Below, piece after piece: positions 12,150-23,135 of a stretch of 64,000 nucleotides of DNA; positions within the stretch are counted from its first letter, which is position 1; each line of letters starts with the position of its first letter. The notes under the pieces were generated by a model. That model did not search any database. It was given only the letters and a program-made list of their open reading frames with translations, and was not told the origin of the DNA. The DNA lies in assembly GCA_002105175.1 (NCBI GenBank), contig MCGE01000016.1, positions 937,501 to 1,001,500 on the forward strand, in the 5' to 3' direction. Source of the stretch: Absidia repens (lineage: Eukaryota; Mucoromycota; Mucoromycetes; Mucorales; Cunninghamellaceae). The translations under genes and the position numbers were made by a program.

Positions 12150-12900
12150 AAATTTATTCATTTCAAATGCCGCCCACCTGATTTTTTCTTCCATTTTTAT
12201 TTTCGCCCATTTTCGTTTTAGTCCTTCTTTTTCTTTTCCCTTCTTTTTTTTTTTTTTTTTTGTTTTTTTTTCTTCACTTTCAACTTCTTTGAGGTCATAT
12301 TGGACTTAGATTAGTATCAGAACTAGTTTAGAAGGGGGGGGGGTTCAGCTTAGGGATTACAAGATGCATGGGGAAACCCTTCCATTTTTGATCCAGGATT
12401 TAGAACCACCATCAGTTGGCTTTTGGAGCTTTCATTAACTTGATTTAGTGTTAGTTTGTCATAGTTTGTATCTACATCTGAATAAAATATGTCTCTTTTT
12501 ACTTGCTTCAACAAAAAAATGTCCCATTAGTATCTCTCATGTCTTGTGAAATAGATTCCTATTTTTTTTTTTTTTTCTACCATCAACATTCCTTTTGATT
12601 AGTGTTGACCGTTGTTGTGCCTCAACAAAGATAAACCCTTTAGTATTTCTCATGGCTTGTATAGTATATTAGAACCCTTTTTCCAATTGTCCCACTATAC
12701 TAGTGTTGGCCAATATTCAGACTTTCTAGTTTCATAATCACCTCCTTAGTTCCCTTATTGTAGTGAACCCCGCGCTTTTTCTTACTATCTACCATACTAT
12801 TTCAATAAAATATGTCCTTTTCAACCGTCTTCTGAGACATTCTATAATAAGCAAATTCGTTATTGTAGGTATTTTGTGAGTGTCCACACCTGTATTCTTG
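12150..12900 (+). repeat. R1 interspersed repeat, long copy
   Basis: Starts near CATTTCAAATGCCGCCCACC, then a pyrimidine tract, then the core AGAACTAGTTTAGAAGG, GGGATTACAAGATGCATGGG and GATCCAGGATTTAGAACC, then GAATAAAATATGTCTCTTTT. Similarity to other long copies continues beyond that for several hundred bases, through further AATAAA-type sites and a TTTTGTGAGTGTCC block near 12870. Confidence 0.8.
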
Positions 12901-13557
12901 CTCTCCCTCCCATACTTTGACTACATTACCACATAGTTCCATTGCCTGATGAAAAGTTCTCTTGATCACTGAATATTAAACGTAGCCTTATTCCCAATTG
13001 ACCAATTATATTAAGGGACCTAGGCTGTATCATAAGTTTAGACGTCGTAATAGTGTCCTGTGAGCAGTTTTCCTTGCCATTTTTTTTTTTTTTTTTTTTT
13101 TTTTTGGTTAGCATACTGTTATAATAAAGAAAACCCCTTCAAGTGTTTTTTATTGACTGCTTCACTCTTACATACTAATGAAATAAACTGCTTGTCTGCC
13201 GTTATAAAACCACTATTCTGCTCGAACATTTCTAGTGAATTTCGTCAGACGTATAGACAAGGTGTTGCGAGAAATTTCGGCTGAAATATTTAAAGTAGAT
13301 CCATCGGAGCTTGCCCATTCAAATGTTCCGCATAGATGTATGTTGCTCATGTTTATTTTATTTCAACCATGGCTGGAAATATAAAAATAAAAATGGCAAT
13401 AACAGGCGAGGTAAAATTGACCAAGTTCCAACGAGGAAGCACATTCAAACAATTGTACTGTACGCTGATCTCAAAATGGTAAATCCGTCCTAAACATTTA
13501 CTTTATCGCGCTCTCTTTAGGTATAATTATCCATGGTGATAAATGTTTTCAAATGTT

Positions 13558-13564
13558 TATATAA
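13558..13564 (+). promoter_or_regulatory. TATA box of RNase T2 gene 2
   Basis: TATATAA followed by GCTAGAC, 73 bases before the ATG. It matches the element before gene 1. Confidence 0.6.
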
Positions 13565-13630
13565 GCTAGACTTTAACAAAATTGGTTTTGTTATTATTAT
13601 TTTATCTTTACACTCTACAATACATACAAT

Positions 13631-14649
13631 ATGAAATTGTCACTCGCTACCTTTTCTTCCTTTGCATTTTTATTCATTTCAAGTGCTTTTCCTGCTTCTT
13701 TGACCGCAAGAGCCGTCGAGACATGTCCTGGTAATATAAAAAGGCGGAACAGTGACGATGAGGAGGGAGGAAAAAAAAAACTTTGACTTATTTTTTTTTT
13801 TGGTAAATTTTCAAATGAGCCAATGCCCTATCGTGTAGTAGTACCGCTGGTAGTCCGTGCTGTTCTCCTACCTATGGGTTGCTAGTTCTCGCACAAGCAT
13901 GGTATCAAGGGCTTGGTCCTGAAGATTCTTTCACCATGCATGATTTATGGTAAAACACCCATATGAAAAACAAGTCATTTATTTTGAAATTATTAAAAAA
14001 CTTTGCGGCCCGTATACCATTGTTATAAATTGAAGGCCTGAATCTTGCGGTGCAGGTCAAGTTCCAGAATCAGGATGCGATAATTCTCGTCAATACCCTA
14101 ATGTGGAATACATTCTCCAAAGGAATCAAACGTTGTTTAATGATATGGTTATGTATTGGCCAAGCTTTAGGGGACCAATTAATTACAATGAATTCTGGTC
14201 CCACGTATGGAATAAACACGGTACCTTTTTTTTCACAAATATAAAACAAAGGACAAGCGAGCACAAAAATAAAATCATTTTCTATTTTTTTTATAGGTAA
14301 CTGTATTACTACGTTGAATCCTAAATGCTTTTCCAATCCCAAGGAATATCAAGACGTCTATGAATTCTTCGCTACAGCTCTTCAACTTCACCAAATTTAT
14401 GATTTGTACACCATCTTAAGCAACGCCGGTATTGTTCCTGGCGATTCTTATTCTCTAGATCAATTTGAGTCGGCCATTCAATCTGCGACTGGTTTCATGC
14501 CAAAGGTCACCTGCAAAGGTTCTACCTTGAATGAAATTTGGCTTTACTTTAACGTTCGAAACGGTAACGAATATCTCCCTACTGACCGTACTGGTAATTC
14601 CACTTGTAGCAGAACTAGAAATATCAACTATCCCGTAAAACATGGTTAG
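13631..14649 (+). CDS. Secreted RNase T2 paralog, gene 2 (catalytic Glu replaced)
   Basis: Tandem paralog of the gene at 10808 with the same four-exon structure. Exons 1-3 have identical lengths (100, 130, 185 bases): 13631-13730, 13820-13949, 14036-14220, then 14297-14649, giving 255 residues. It has a signal peptide ([19 protein letters not shown]) and the same cysteine pattern. The active-site motifs differ: CAS I is FTMHDLWPE instead of HGLWPD, and CAS II is [12 protein letters not shown] instead of HEWNKHGTC. The glutamate that assists catalysis (Glu105 in RNase Rh) is thus valine, while both histidines remain. The frame is otherwise intact with no stop or frameshift, so the protein is probably made but should be weakly active or inactive as an RNase. 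A non-enzymatic role is possible. Confidence 0.92.
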
Positions 14650-16151
14650 TTTCCTAACGTCCCAACTTCGAGGAAGTTCGGATTTCCTTCCATTTCAGAA
14701 ATTGTAACCAGTACATCTTCGATTCCATGAAAGAATAGGGTTCCCATCATGGTGTTAATGAATTTATGCCTGAAAATAAAACATTGGCCCTTTAAAGTCT
14801 GACAACTGTAATATTTTTTTTTTTTTCATCCAGTCGCAAAAAAAGGCATTTTACATCCCGCCCACGTGAAATATTTTATTTTTTCTCTCCCGCCTATTTT
14901 ACTTTTTTTGCTGTCTTTCTTTTTTTATTTTTATTTTCCATTTCAATTTTTCTTCACCATTCAACATCTATGGGGTTATGGTGATCTTAGATCAGTGTCA
15001 GGATTAGTTTAGAAGAGTTTTCAGAACAGGGATTACAAGATGCATGGGGAAACTCTTTCATTTTGGATCTAGGATCTGAAGGCATCATTAGTTGGCTTTT
15101 TGGAGCCTTCATTAGCTTAGTTTAGTATTAGTGTGTCGCTATATCTGAATAAAATATGTCTCTTTTTATTTTCTTCAATGAAAATTGTCCCATAAGCCTC
15201 TCTCATGTCTTGTGCAATAGATCCTTTTTTTTTCATCATCAGCTCTGTTGATTTATTGTTTTCCGTCAATAAAAGATATCTTTGTAGTTATACTCATTGC
15301 ATGTACAATCCATTAAATACATTTCTACAATCATTCCTTTAGACCTGTCTTGACCATTCACCTGATCTTAAAAAGAACTTCCTCATGCTGTCACCATCAG
15401 ATCCTTTGTTACAATGAACACTACGCTCTTAGTTTAGTATATATCATATCCCTTCAAATAAAATATGTTCTTGTTATTATCCACACTCTGACCCATTATA
15501 TAATAACGAATTTCCCGTTTATTGTAGCTCTTTTGTGAGTGAGTGTCCAATTAAACACTTGATTTCTAGTTCACCCACTATGACCACTTTTTCCTATGTC
15601 ATCCCCTTAACCGACTGATAGACTTGAGATACTTGATATGAAATTCCGGCTAGGAAAGTAGCATTAGTGGACGAAGCTCATTGTCGTGAATGTAGTTGCA
15701 GATATACGTTTAGAGCGCCTTCTTCTTTTTTTTTTCGGACTTGTCCATGTTGAGTATATTCTTTCCCGGAGACCCCAACGACTACTTTTGCGTTTCAAGA
15801 TCACTTTATATGAAACATGACCCTATTTCTTGCTTTACCATTCATATTAATCAACCTAAGCGGTATATCCAGTATTGTCTTCCCTGTAAAATGTTATCAG
15901 CTCCTCTAAATTGGACTATACTCTGTATATATCCAGTTCATTATTTTCTCTTCATATGATATTGCTACCTAGAAAACATAACTCTCCCTCCATCCCACTC
16001 AAATGAGTACAAGGGACTATCTACCAAATTTGTAAAATAGAAATGTTGTCGAATCCCATCCAATCCCAGTGAACCCTATACTTCAACAACAACACCCTCT
16101 TCTGGCGTTCAGTATATCGTTTTTTTTTTTTTGTAATGCAACGTTGGAGTC
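14650..16151. other. Intergenic region with R1 copy
   Basis: 3' UTR of RNase T2 gene 2, then a sense R1 element from about 14855, then AT-rich DNA with several T runs. Short open frames between 15740 and 15960 show no protein signature. Confidence 0.5.
14855..15565 (+). repeat. R1 interspersed repeat, long copy
   Basis: Begins near CCCGCCCACGTGAAATATTT. The core has AGGATTAGTTTAGAAGAGTT and GGGATTACAAGATGCATGGG, then GAATAAAATATGTCTCTTTT. The tail includes AAATAAAATATGTTCTTG and a CTTTTGTGAGTGAGTGTCC block that matches the tail of the 12.2 kb copy. Confidence 0.8.
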
Positions 16152-16384
16152 ATGTCCGCATTTGGGTTGGCTCCTCCGAGCTTTTACTGGGAGAATATTT
16201 TAAATCGCCGCAGAGGCGACATTGGTACTGATCCGGTCGTGCCCAAGATCGGTACCGTTGCCCATATTTTTGCAATCGTCGAGGATCTCATAGTTACAAT
16301 GCAGGTGAATCTTCTTTAAATGAACCTTGGTTTTATTTTTTTATCTCGGTGATGCCCCGTTTTTTTGTTTTCAAGGAAACGTAA
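16152..16384 (+). CDS. Candidate small protein, 53 residues, one intron
   Basis: An ATG at 16152 opens a frame that reads MSAFGLAPPSFYWENILNRR, continues GDIGTDPVVPKIGT and ends in a hydrophobic AHIFAIVEDLIV segment. The composition is clearly more coding-like and GC-richer than the surroundings. A CAG/GTGAAT donor at 16305 and a TTTCAAG acceptor at 16375 define a 71-base intron of normal size for this genome, leading to a last exon of GAA ACG TAA (53 residues). Without splicing the frame stops at 16319 (55 residues). It could instead be one surviving exon of a decayed gene. I do not recognise it; the size and hydrophobic end would fit a small organelle membrane or complex subunit, which is only a guess. 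Confidence 0.45.
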
Positions 16385-16748
16385 ATATCTGGACAGCTGC
16401 ATGATATTTGAGCTAAAAGGAGTAATGATCCATATCCAATCCTTTTTATTCGAAGCTGAGGATCCAAGATCAAATGTAAACCTTCCATTTTCTTCAGGAA
16501 AAAAAGAAAAAAAAAAAGCTGGAAGAATAGTAGTGTATAATAAATTATGCATCTTTTGTACTGATCATCATGATGATATGATAAAAAACCAGTCATGATG
16601 ACAACTGACAATACAGTGTTAAAAAAAAAAATGGTAGCTGAATTTCCCTCAGCCACTAAAATCGATCCAATCTTGACTCATTTGCAAATTTGGAATTTTT
16701 TCATTTTTTTTTCTTTTTTCTTTCGCTTTCTCTTTTTTCTCTATCATT

Positions 16749-17901
16749 ATGGTTTCTACAAAAAAAGTCGGTATTCTTGGTGCCACCGGGACTGTTGGTC
16801 AACGGTTTATTTTATTGCTTGCCAATCATCCTTATTTTACTATTCATGCTCTTGGGGCTTCCTCTCGCTCAGCTGGAAAGACTTACAAGACTGCCACCAA
16901 GTGGAAACAAAGCCAACCTATTCCTTCTCATGTAGAACAACTTGTTGTCAAGCCCTGCGTTTCTTCAGAATTCAAGGAATGTGACGTTGTGTTTTCTGGA
17001 CTGGATGCCGATGTTGCTGGTGATATTGGTAAGAAAAAAAGAATGAGATATAGATCGTTTTTTTTTTTTTACCTGTCCCATTGACACTTTTTGTTTTTGA
17101 TTAGAAATGGAATTCTTAAAAGCCGACCTTGTTGTGTTTTCGAACGCCAAAAACTATCGACGGGACCCAGTGGTACCATTGATGGTTCCCACAGTGAATG
17201 CCCAACACTATGATATTATTCCTCATCAACGACAACACTATGGATTGAAAAAAGGCTTTATGATCACCAATGCCAATTGCTCCACCACTGGCCTCGTTGT
17301 CCCACTCAAGGCACTTCAAGATGCTTTTGGACCTATGAGTCATATTGTCGTACATACTCAACAAGCGATCTCGGGGGCTGGTTATCCTGGTGTACCTAGT
17401 TTGGATATTTTGGACAATGTGGTTCCTTATATCAGTGGCGAAGAAGAAAAGATGGAATACGAAGTGGGCAAGATTTTGGGTGGTCTTTCCAAGGATCAAC
17501 AAGGATTTGACCTTTTGAAAGAAACAGTGGTATCAGCCACTTGCACTCGTGTCCCTGTATTGGATGGTCATTTGGAATCCGTGTCTGTCAAATTTGTCAA
17601 TGGCCCTCCTCCTTCTATGGATGCTGTCTATGATGTGTTGGAACGCTATAGCTCAGAAGCAGATGCCTTACAGTGCCCATTGGCCCCTCAATCTCCTATC
17701 ATCATCACAAAGGAAGCGGATCGTCCTCAACCTCGTTTGGATCGTGAATTACATCGTGGCCAAGCTGTGTCTGTGGGTCGTGTCCGTCCTTGCCCCGTTC
17801 TCGATATCAAGTTTACTTTACTGGTGCATAATACTCTTCTTGGTGCTGCCGGTAGCTCTGTATTGAATGCTGAAATTGCTGTTGCAAAAGGATTGATTTA
17901 G
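16749..17901 (+). CDS. HOM2: Aspartate-semialdehyde dehydrogenase
   Basis: NADP-dependent enzyme that reduces aspartyl-phosphate to aspartate semialdehyde, the branch-point step to threonine, methionine and (where present) lysine. Two exons (16749-17028, 17105-17901) give 358 residues, normal for the fungal/archaeal-type enzyme. The N-terminal nucleotide-binding loop is VGILGATGTVGQR (residues 7-19). The catalytic cysteine lies in ITNANCSTTGLVVP (about Cys152). Further family blocks are QQAISGAGYPGVPSLDI and, near the end, VGRVRPCPVLDIKF with VHNTLLGAAGSSVLNAE. The intron follows DADVAGDI. The start MVSTKKVGILG puts the Rossmann motif at the expected place. Cytosolic. Confidence 0.97.
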
Positions 17902-18118
17902 ATAGATTCGTTTAGCTAGATTAGATTTATTTTTTATATATATACAATAATAAAATATTCATATATTTATACACATAGAAAAAAAAAAGCAGTGGGTATA
18001 TCAGGCACCAAATTGACCAAAAAAAAAAAAACGGGCGGAATTTGAATATAATTTGATGTTGGGAAAGCATGGACTCGTTCAACTTTTTTTAGATCTCCTT
18101 CTTTTCGATTACATTATC
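17902..18118. other. Spacer between HOM2 and eS24
   Basis: Contains the HOM2 3' UTR with an AATAAAAT signal near 17950 and the eS24 promoter. A CGGGCGGAATTTGAA string near 18031 resembles the 5' edge of the R1 family, but the R1 core does not follow. Confidence 0.4.
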
Positions 18119-18898
18119 ATGGTAAGCACGAACGACACTATAAAATAGGAATACACAGTTGATACACTGACGGAAGGAAAAACGACGGATGAATGAAGGA
18201 ATGAATGGATGGATATTCAAATGGATGGATGGATGGATGGATGGATGATAATATGTAGTGGGATAGGGTGAATGTCAGAATGGACTGTACTTGATAAAAT
18301 GGGGGTAGATGAATGTCATGGGATGTAGGGATTTCTTCTCTTTCGTCAGTGAATGTGAGGGGAGAGCCATTCGTTTTATGAAGAGAAATAAACGAAACTA
18401 ATCGTTGCCTCTTTTATTTATTTATTTACTTCTAGGCCGACGCTTCTGTTACTATCCGTACTCGTAAATTCATCACCAACCGCTTACTTCAACGCAAGCA
18501 AATGGTCGTTGACGTGATCCACCCTGGACTCGCCAACTTGTCTCGCGAAGAAATCCGTGAAAAGCTCGGTAAGATGTACAAGACCAACAAGGATGTTGTC
18601 TCCGTCTTTGGCTTCAAGACTCACTTTGGTGGTGGTCGTACCACTGGCTTTGGTCTCGTCTACGATAACGTTGAAGCTTTGAAGAAATTCGAACCCAAGT
18701 ACCGTCTCGCTCGTGTATGTGAATATATATATATATGAAATAGTGATTTGATACTGACTTTTTTTTTTCCTATGATGATTATAGGTTGGTTTGGCTGAAC
18801 CTGGAAAGGGTGGTCGCAAGCAACGCAAGGAAAAGAAGAACCGTGCCAAAAAATTCCGTGGTACCAAGAAGGCTGCTGCCAGTGGTGGCAAGAAATAG
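18119..18898 (+). CDS. RPS24: 40S ribosomal protein eS24
   Basis: Structural protein of the small ribosomal subunit. Exon 1 is the start codon alone (18119-18121), followed by a 314-base intron. Exon 2 (18436-18714) encodes [20 protein letters not shown] and [20 protein letters not shown], exon 3 (18785-18898) the basic tail ending ASGGKK. The protein has 131 residues, the family size. The GT directly after ATG and the acceptor TTCTAG at 18435 make the split start clear; the next in-frame ATG would lose the conserved N-terminus. An AATAAA signal lies at 18933. Intron 1 holds a GGAT tandem repeat. Confidence 0.96.
18215..18250 (+). repeat. (GGAT)n microsatellite in eS24 intron 1
   Basis: Consecutive GGAT/ATGG units inside the first intron, with looser GAATGAAT and GGATGGAT units just before it. 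Confidence 0.85.
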
Positions 18899-18932
18899 AT
18901 TGGTTATTCTACTTGGCATTTTACTCTTTATC

Positions 18933-18938
18933 AATAAA
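18933..18938 (+). terminator. Polyadenylation signal of eS24
   Basis: AATAAA 35 bases after the eS24 stop codon. Confidence 0.6.
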
Positions 18939-19182
18939 AACTTTCTATTATTTATATGTATATTATATGCTTGGGAATGAATTTGTTTTGTGTGTGCGTG
19001 TGCGTGTGTGTATGTGAATAAGTGAGTGGGGGTAGTCAACGATTTGAGGTGATGAATTCTATACCAAATATGTAGGTTGGAATTTGAACTGGTCCGTTCA
19101 TTCTCTGTAAGCGCAAAAAAAAGGAACGGTTATAAAAGAGTGATTCATGGTCTGACAATCATAAAGAAGAGAAAGACGAATA

Positions 19183-21001
19183 ATGCATCTTTTTTCTGTA
19201 TTTGGGCTTGTAGGACTTTTTTGCTTTGGTGGACAGCAAGTGAAGGGGGAAGATGGCTTATTGACATTATCATTCACCGGCAAAGACAACAAAATTGCAT
19301 CTACAGGAAGAAAGCATTTACATGATAATGTTGATGCTCCTTTGGAAAATATCGATATTGCTGTAAGTCATTACAAAAAAAAGGTCATCATTTCGAGTTT
19401 ACACGATGCTCACTTTTTTTTTTTTTGATAATGCAGTATCTGATTGACGTTTCTGTTGGTAAAACTCCGCCGCCATTTTCTTGCCATTTTCGATTTCTCA
19501 TTTTTTTCCTATAAAATATTTTATTTTAGGTACCCCTCCTCAGCCATTCACTTTACTGCTTGATACAGGTATGAATCATGATAAATATACGTTTTATTAT
19601 GAAATCCATTGACTTCTTTTTTTTTCGAACATGATTACTCAGGTTCTTCTTCAAGTTGGGTTCCATCTTATGGTTGTGGTCGGTTTTGCGGTTTCCCTAC
19701 TCGTACATTGCGTCCTAATGATTCAGGCACTTTTAACTCCACCAATATGATATTTACAGTGACTTATGGTCAAGGTTACTCACATGGTTTATTTGCTCAG
19801 GTAATCCATCTTATTATACTTCTAAACTATCACTCACAGTTTTATAAAAGGATACCTTCACTGTTAATGGTGCATCTGTGCCTGAAGTCTATTTTGGTCT
19901 ATCTGTTGCTAATGATGGGGAACTCACAGATGCTGGTGCAGGTAACTCTTAAACTTTTTTTTTTCTGATCCCACAGAGTCGCACTGATACTTCAACATTT
20001 ATATTTAGATGGTATTTTGGGACTAGGACCAGATGCACTCAGTAAATACAATAACCCAGAAGCCAAAACTTTACCTACTCTTGTCACTTCCATGTTTGAT
20101 CATAAAGTCATCACAAAAAACGTCTTTTCGATTTACTTCCATCCGGTATCTGATGATACAGCACCTTGGGAATCACCTATAAATGGAGACATTACATTTG
20201 GCGGTGGTAAAGTATTCAATAAATCACGCACTTTGTCATTTTTTGTACCAACTTTTTTTTTTTAACTGAAAATAGTAAACAAAACAAATCTACAGGGCGA
20301 AATCACCTATGCGCCTGTCACGAAAAATCGCCAACTACAGGTAATACAGTATTTGATTATATACAAGGAGAAACTGGATAGACTACTAAAAACGAACTTA
20401 TTTATAACGTAGAACTATTGGGCTGCTGACATTGATCACATATATATCGGGAAAAAAACGGCACGTTACGACAAGACATTGACAGCATTGATCGACACAG
20501 GTAACAAAGGGATCCATTTATATGCATTTCATCATATATTCATCTTGTTTCTTCCTTCCAACACATCAGGCTCTACTTTGATTTATTTGCCTGCTGCTAT
20601 CATTCGCCAAATATTTTCCAAAGTGGAAGGCTTTCGACGTGCCAATGGACTTTATGCCGTTCCTTGTGATAGTACTCAAGTCAAGCCCGTCACCTTTGAA
20701 ATCCATGGGAATAAATTGGTATTACATCCAAAAGATTATATTATCCGGCGGGGAAAGGTAAGATGACAATAAAAAAAAAAAAAAAAAAAAAAACAAGGAA
20801 AAGGAAAAGATGAGGTGACTAAAGTTAGATAAACATTGTTTGTTACCGTAGTTGGCATCTTCGATTGGAAATATGTGTAGCACTTACTTTATGGATTCTC
20901 CTCCTAATTTTGGTGCCATTTTGGGTTATGGATTCTTGCAGCAATTTATTACTGTCTTTGATAACGAAAAGAAACAAATTGGATTTGGCCAACGATTGTG
21001 A
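19183..21001 (+). CDS. Secreted pepsin-like aspartic protease (family A1)
   Basis: Two-lobed aspartic endopeptidase. Ten exons join in phase (19183-19362, 19437-19458, 19530-19568, 19643-19800, 19851-19941, 20009-20211, 20296-20340, 20413-20500, 20570-20757, 20852-21001) to give 387 residues. The N-terminus has a hydrophobic signal segment (LFSVFGLVGLFCFGG) and a short propeptide. The first active site reads LLLDTGSSSSWVP and the second ALIDTGSTLIYLP, so both catalytic aspartates are present. DGILGLGPDAL and the final GAILGYGFLQQFITVFDNEK are typical A1 blocks. The exon 6 donor is the least certain: splicing after FGGGK keeps phase. Exon 2 is only 22 bases. Likely extracellular or vacuolar proteolysis. 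Confidence 0.93.
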
Positions 21002-21573
21002 TTACTACTCTTATATTGGTAATATTTTAGTTACAGCATAGTTATCATCTACTGTACAGTAGATATTCATTCACTATTATGGTCTAGATATTATTTATTT
21101 CACTCATATTGAAAAATAAAAATAACAAAAAGTCATACATATTATTCTTACTTTATTTGTCTTTGAAGGTGGGGGTGGGTTACTTGAAATTGCCAGTGAT
21201 AAATTGTGTTACTGAACGCCACTAATACATTTATATCCTTTATTATCTTTGAGGCTGGTGTTAACAAAATTATCATCAATCAATGGCAGTTACACCAACA
21301 TGTTCAATATGGTAGGTTCCCATTTTTAAAAAAAGAAAAGGCAGGGCGGCATTTGAATTGTTCTAGAACTCCTATATTGCTCTTTTTTTTTTTTTCTTTG
21401 TGATTGCTCAACATTTCCTTTCTTTCTTTCACTTACATTTTTTTTTTCTCAACAAAAGGGCAGCTGGTTTGCTTTTATACTTTTCCTTCTTCTTCATTCT
21501 TGTTACTATACTTTTATTGCATATTCCCTTTTTCCTTCATATTTTTTTTTTATATTAACCTTCATCACGTATC
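21002..21573. other. Spacer upstream of UPF0658 gene
   Basis: 3' UTR of the protease, followed by T-rich promoter sequence of the membrane-protein gene. A GGGCGGCATTTGAATTG string near 21343 again resembles the R1 5' edge without its core. No gene seen. Confidence 0.45.
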
Positions 21574-23135
21574 ATGCTTACCTTTAATAAAGTGGTAGGT
21601 CATCTCGTGATAAATACGTTACTTTCAAGTTACTGACCGCTCTTCCTCCTCTCTTCGTCTTACAAATATTTAATATATATGTTTATAGGTGGACCGGGTG
21701 ACTGAAACAAAATGGTCAAAATTATATATATCGGTGGCGGTACTACAGTGTATTTTTATTGTGGTGATTCAACTTATTATATGCTCTCAAAATACCTACC
21801 AAGCCTACCTATTACGAAAGCTTGATTCCAGTGGTGCGACGACTCTTAGCACAGCTTTAAGTGAACTAGCTGCAGATCGATTGGGAAGAATCAAATGGGA
21901 AAATATTTCGTTTGTTGGATTCCAGGTAATAATAAAAAATAAAGAAACCAGCATGCCGAACGTTTACCATCAATCTCATTTTTTTTTATTTTATTTTTTT
22001 TTACTATAATTAGGTGTGGTTTGTTGGGATGGCATTTGATGCGGTAAGCACCAGGGGATTGAAAGGATGAAACAAAAAGGGGGATCTATTTTCTTATATT
22101 CTCTTTCTTTAGACTGTATATCAAAACACTGCTGAAATATTAGCACTTTCTATTCTCAACGTGCTAATGAGCATTTTGGGGGCACTGGAAGTGGTGGATG
22201 GACACAAATGGTTAACAAGGTTGCAAAGCATAAAAGTGTCGACAGAACCATTGGCTATGGCCGAAAAACTGGAAATCGCTTTGTCTGTTGTTATCATGGG
22301 GTTCGCTTGTGCTCTCGCTTACCTCAGTTATGAAATGTCGCGTCAATTTGGTTGGAATATATACAAAAAGATCGGTGCTGATGTTCAAGTCCAAAGTAAG
22401 TTCAAGAACTCAAATAATAATAATAATAATAATTGTTCGTGACACTTATCTCTCTTTTAATCAACTCGCTAGGAATGTATCGATTCTTCCAATTCTTCGT
22501 TTTGTCGCTCAAAATTAGTATCTTCACTGAATTTCTTGTTTCTGTATTTTACTTGATCCAATTCGCCCTGAAACAAGGTATCAATTGGGAAAGTGGTATT
22601 GAACTCGTAGTGACGATTCTTATGCTACCTATGTTATACTTTGCTCGAACAGCTGTAAGTTTGATTTATATGTCGATGAGGGGCTGCGGGAGAACAACAA
22701 TGGATGATAGCTAATCTGATCCATCCCCCTCTTTTTTTTTTTTTTTTTTAGGGAAGCGCGGAAAGTACTAGTCGCATGATTGTCTTTATCACATTCCAAT
22801 GTATTGTTATTGTCCACTATGCACTTATACTGAAACAAACGTTTGAACCCGACAACTTCTGGTATACATGGATTGTATTAGGTATGTTTACAAACAAATA
22901 CACAAAAACCTTTCAATGTCAAACCATCTCATTTTCATTTTCTTTTTTCTATCTAGTGTTTGTTGGGATTGCCATCGATCTTATTACAGTGGGGTTAGCC
23001 ATCATCTCCACACGAAACTTCGGAAAAGGATTGAAACCATACGTTCAACGTGGCAGCAACAAAGCAAAGCATCAAGATTTGGAAATGAACAACAAGACCA
23101 AGGCTCGACAAAGCTGGCGTATTGACGATGATTAG
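21574..23135 (+). CDS. UPF0658 family Golgi membrane protein
   Basis: Multi-pass membrane protein resembling the fungal UPF0658 Golgi apparatus family known from fission yeast; its biochemical role is not established. Seven exons (21574-21594, 21689-21925, 22014-22043, 22113-22395, 22473-22654, 22752-22881, 22957-23135) give 353 residues. Hydrophobic segments include KLYISVAVLQCIFIVVIQLI, ALSILNVLMSILGAL, IALSVVIMGFACALAYL, a LKISIFTEFLVSVFYLI stretch, VTILMLPMLYFA, IVFITFQCIVIVHYALIL and the final VFVGIAIDLITVGLAII, about seven or eight helices. The cytosolic C-terminus is charged and ends SWRIDDD. The first exon carries only seven codons (MLTFNKV). Confidence 0.85.

Larger units (their letters stand above)
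11824..13630. other. Spacer between the RNase T2 paralogs
   Basis: Holds the 3' UTR of RNase T2 gene 1 (AATAAA at 11891), a long sense-oriented R1 repeat from about 12150, a 27-base T run at 13080-13106, and from about 13400 a copy of the RNase upstream region. There is no other gene. Confidence 0.6.

Noticed and set aside
18122..18435. snoRNA in the first intron of eS24
   Set aside because: GGATGAT and CTGA strings occur, but not in the C...D order and spacing of a box C/D snoRNA.
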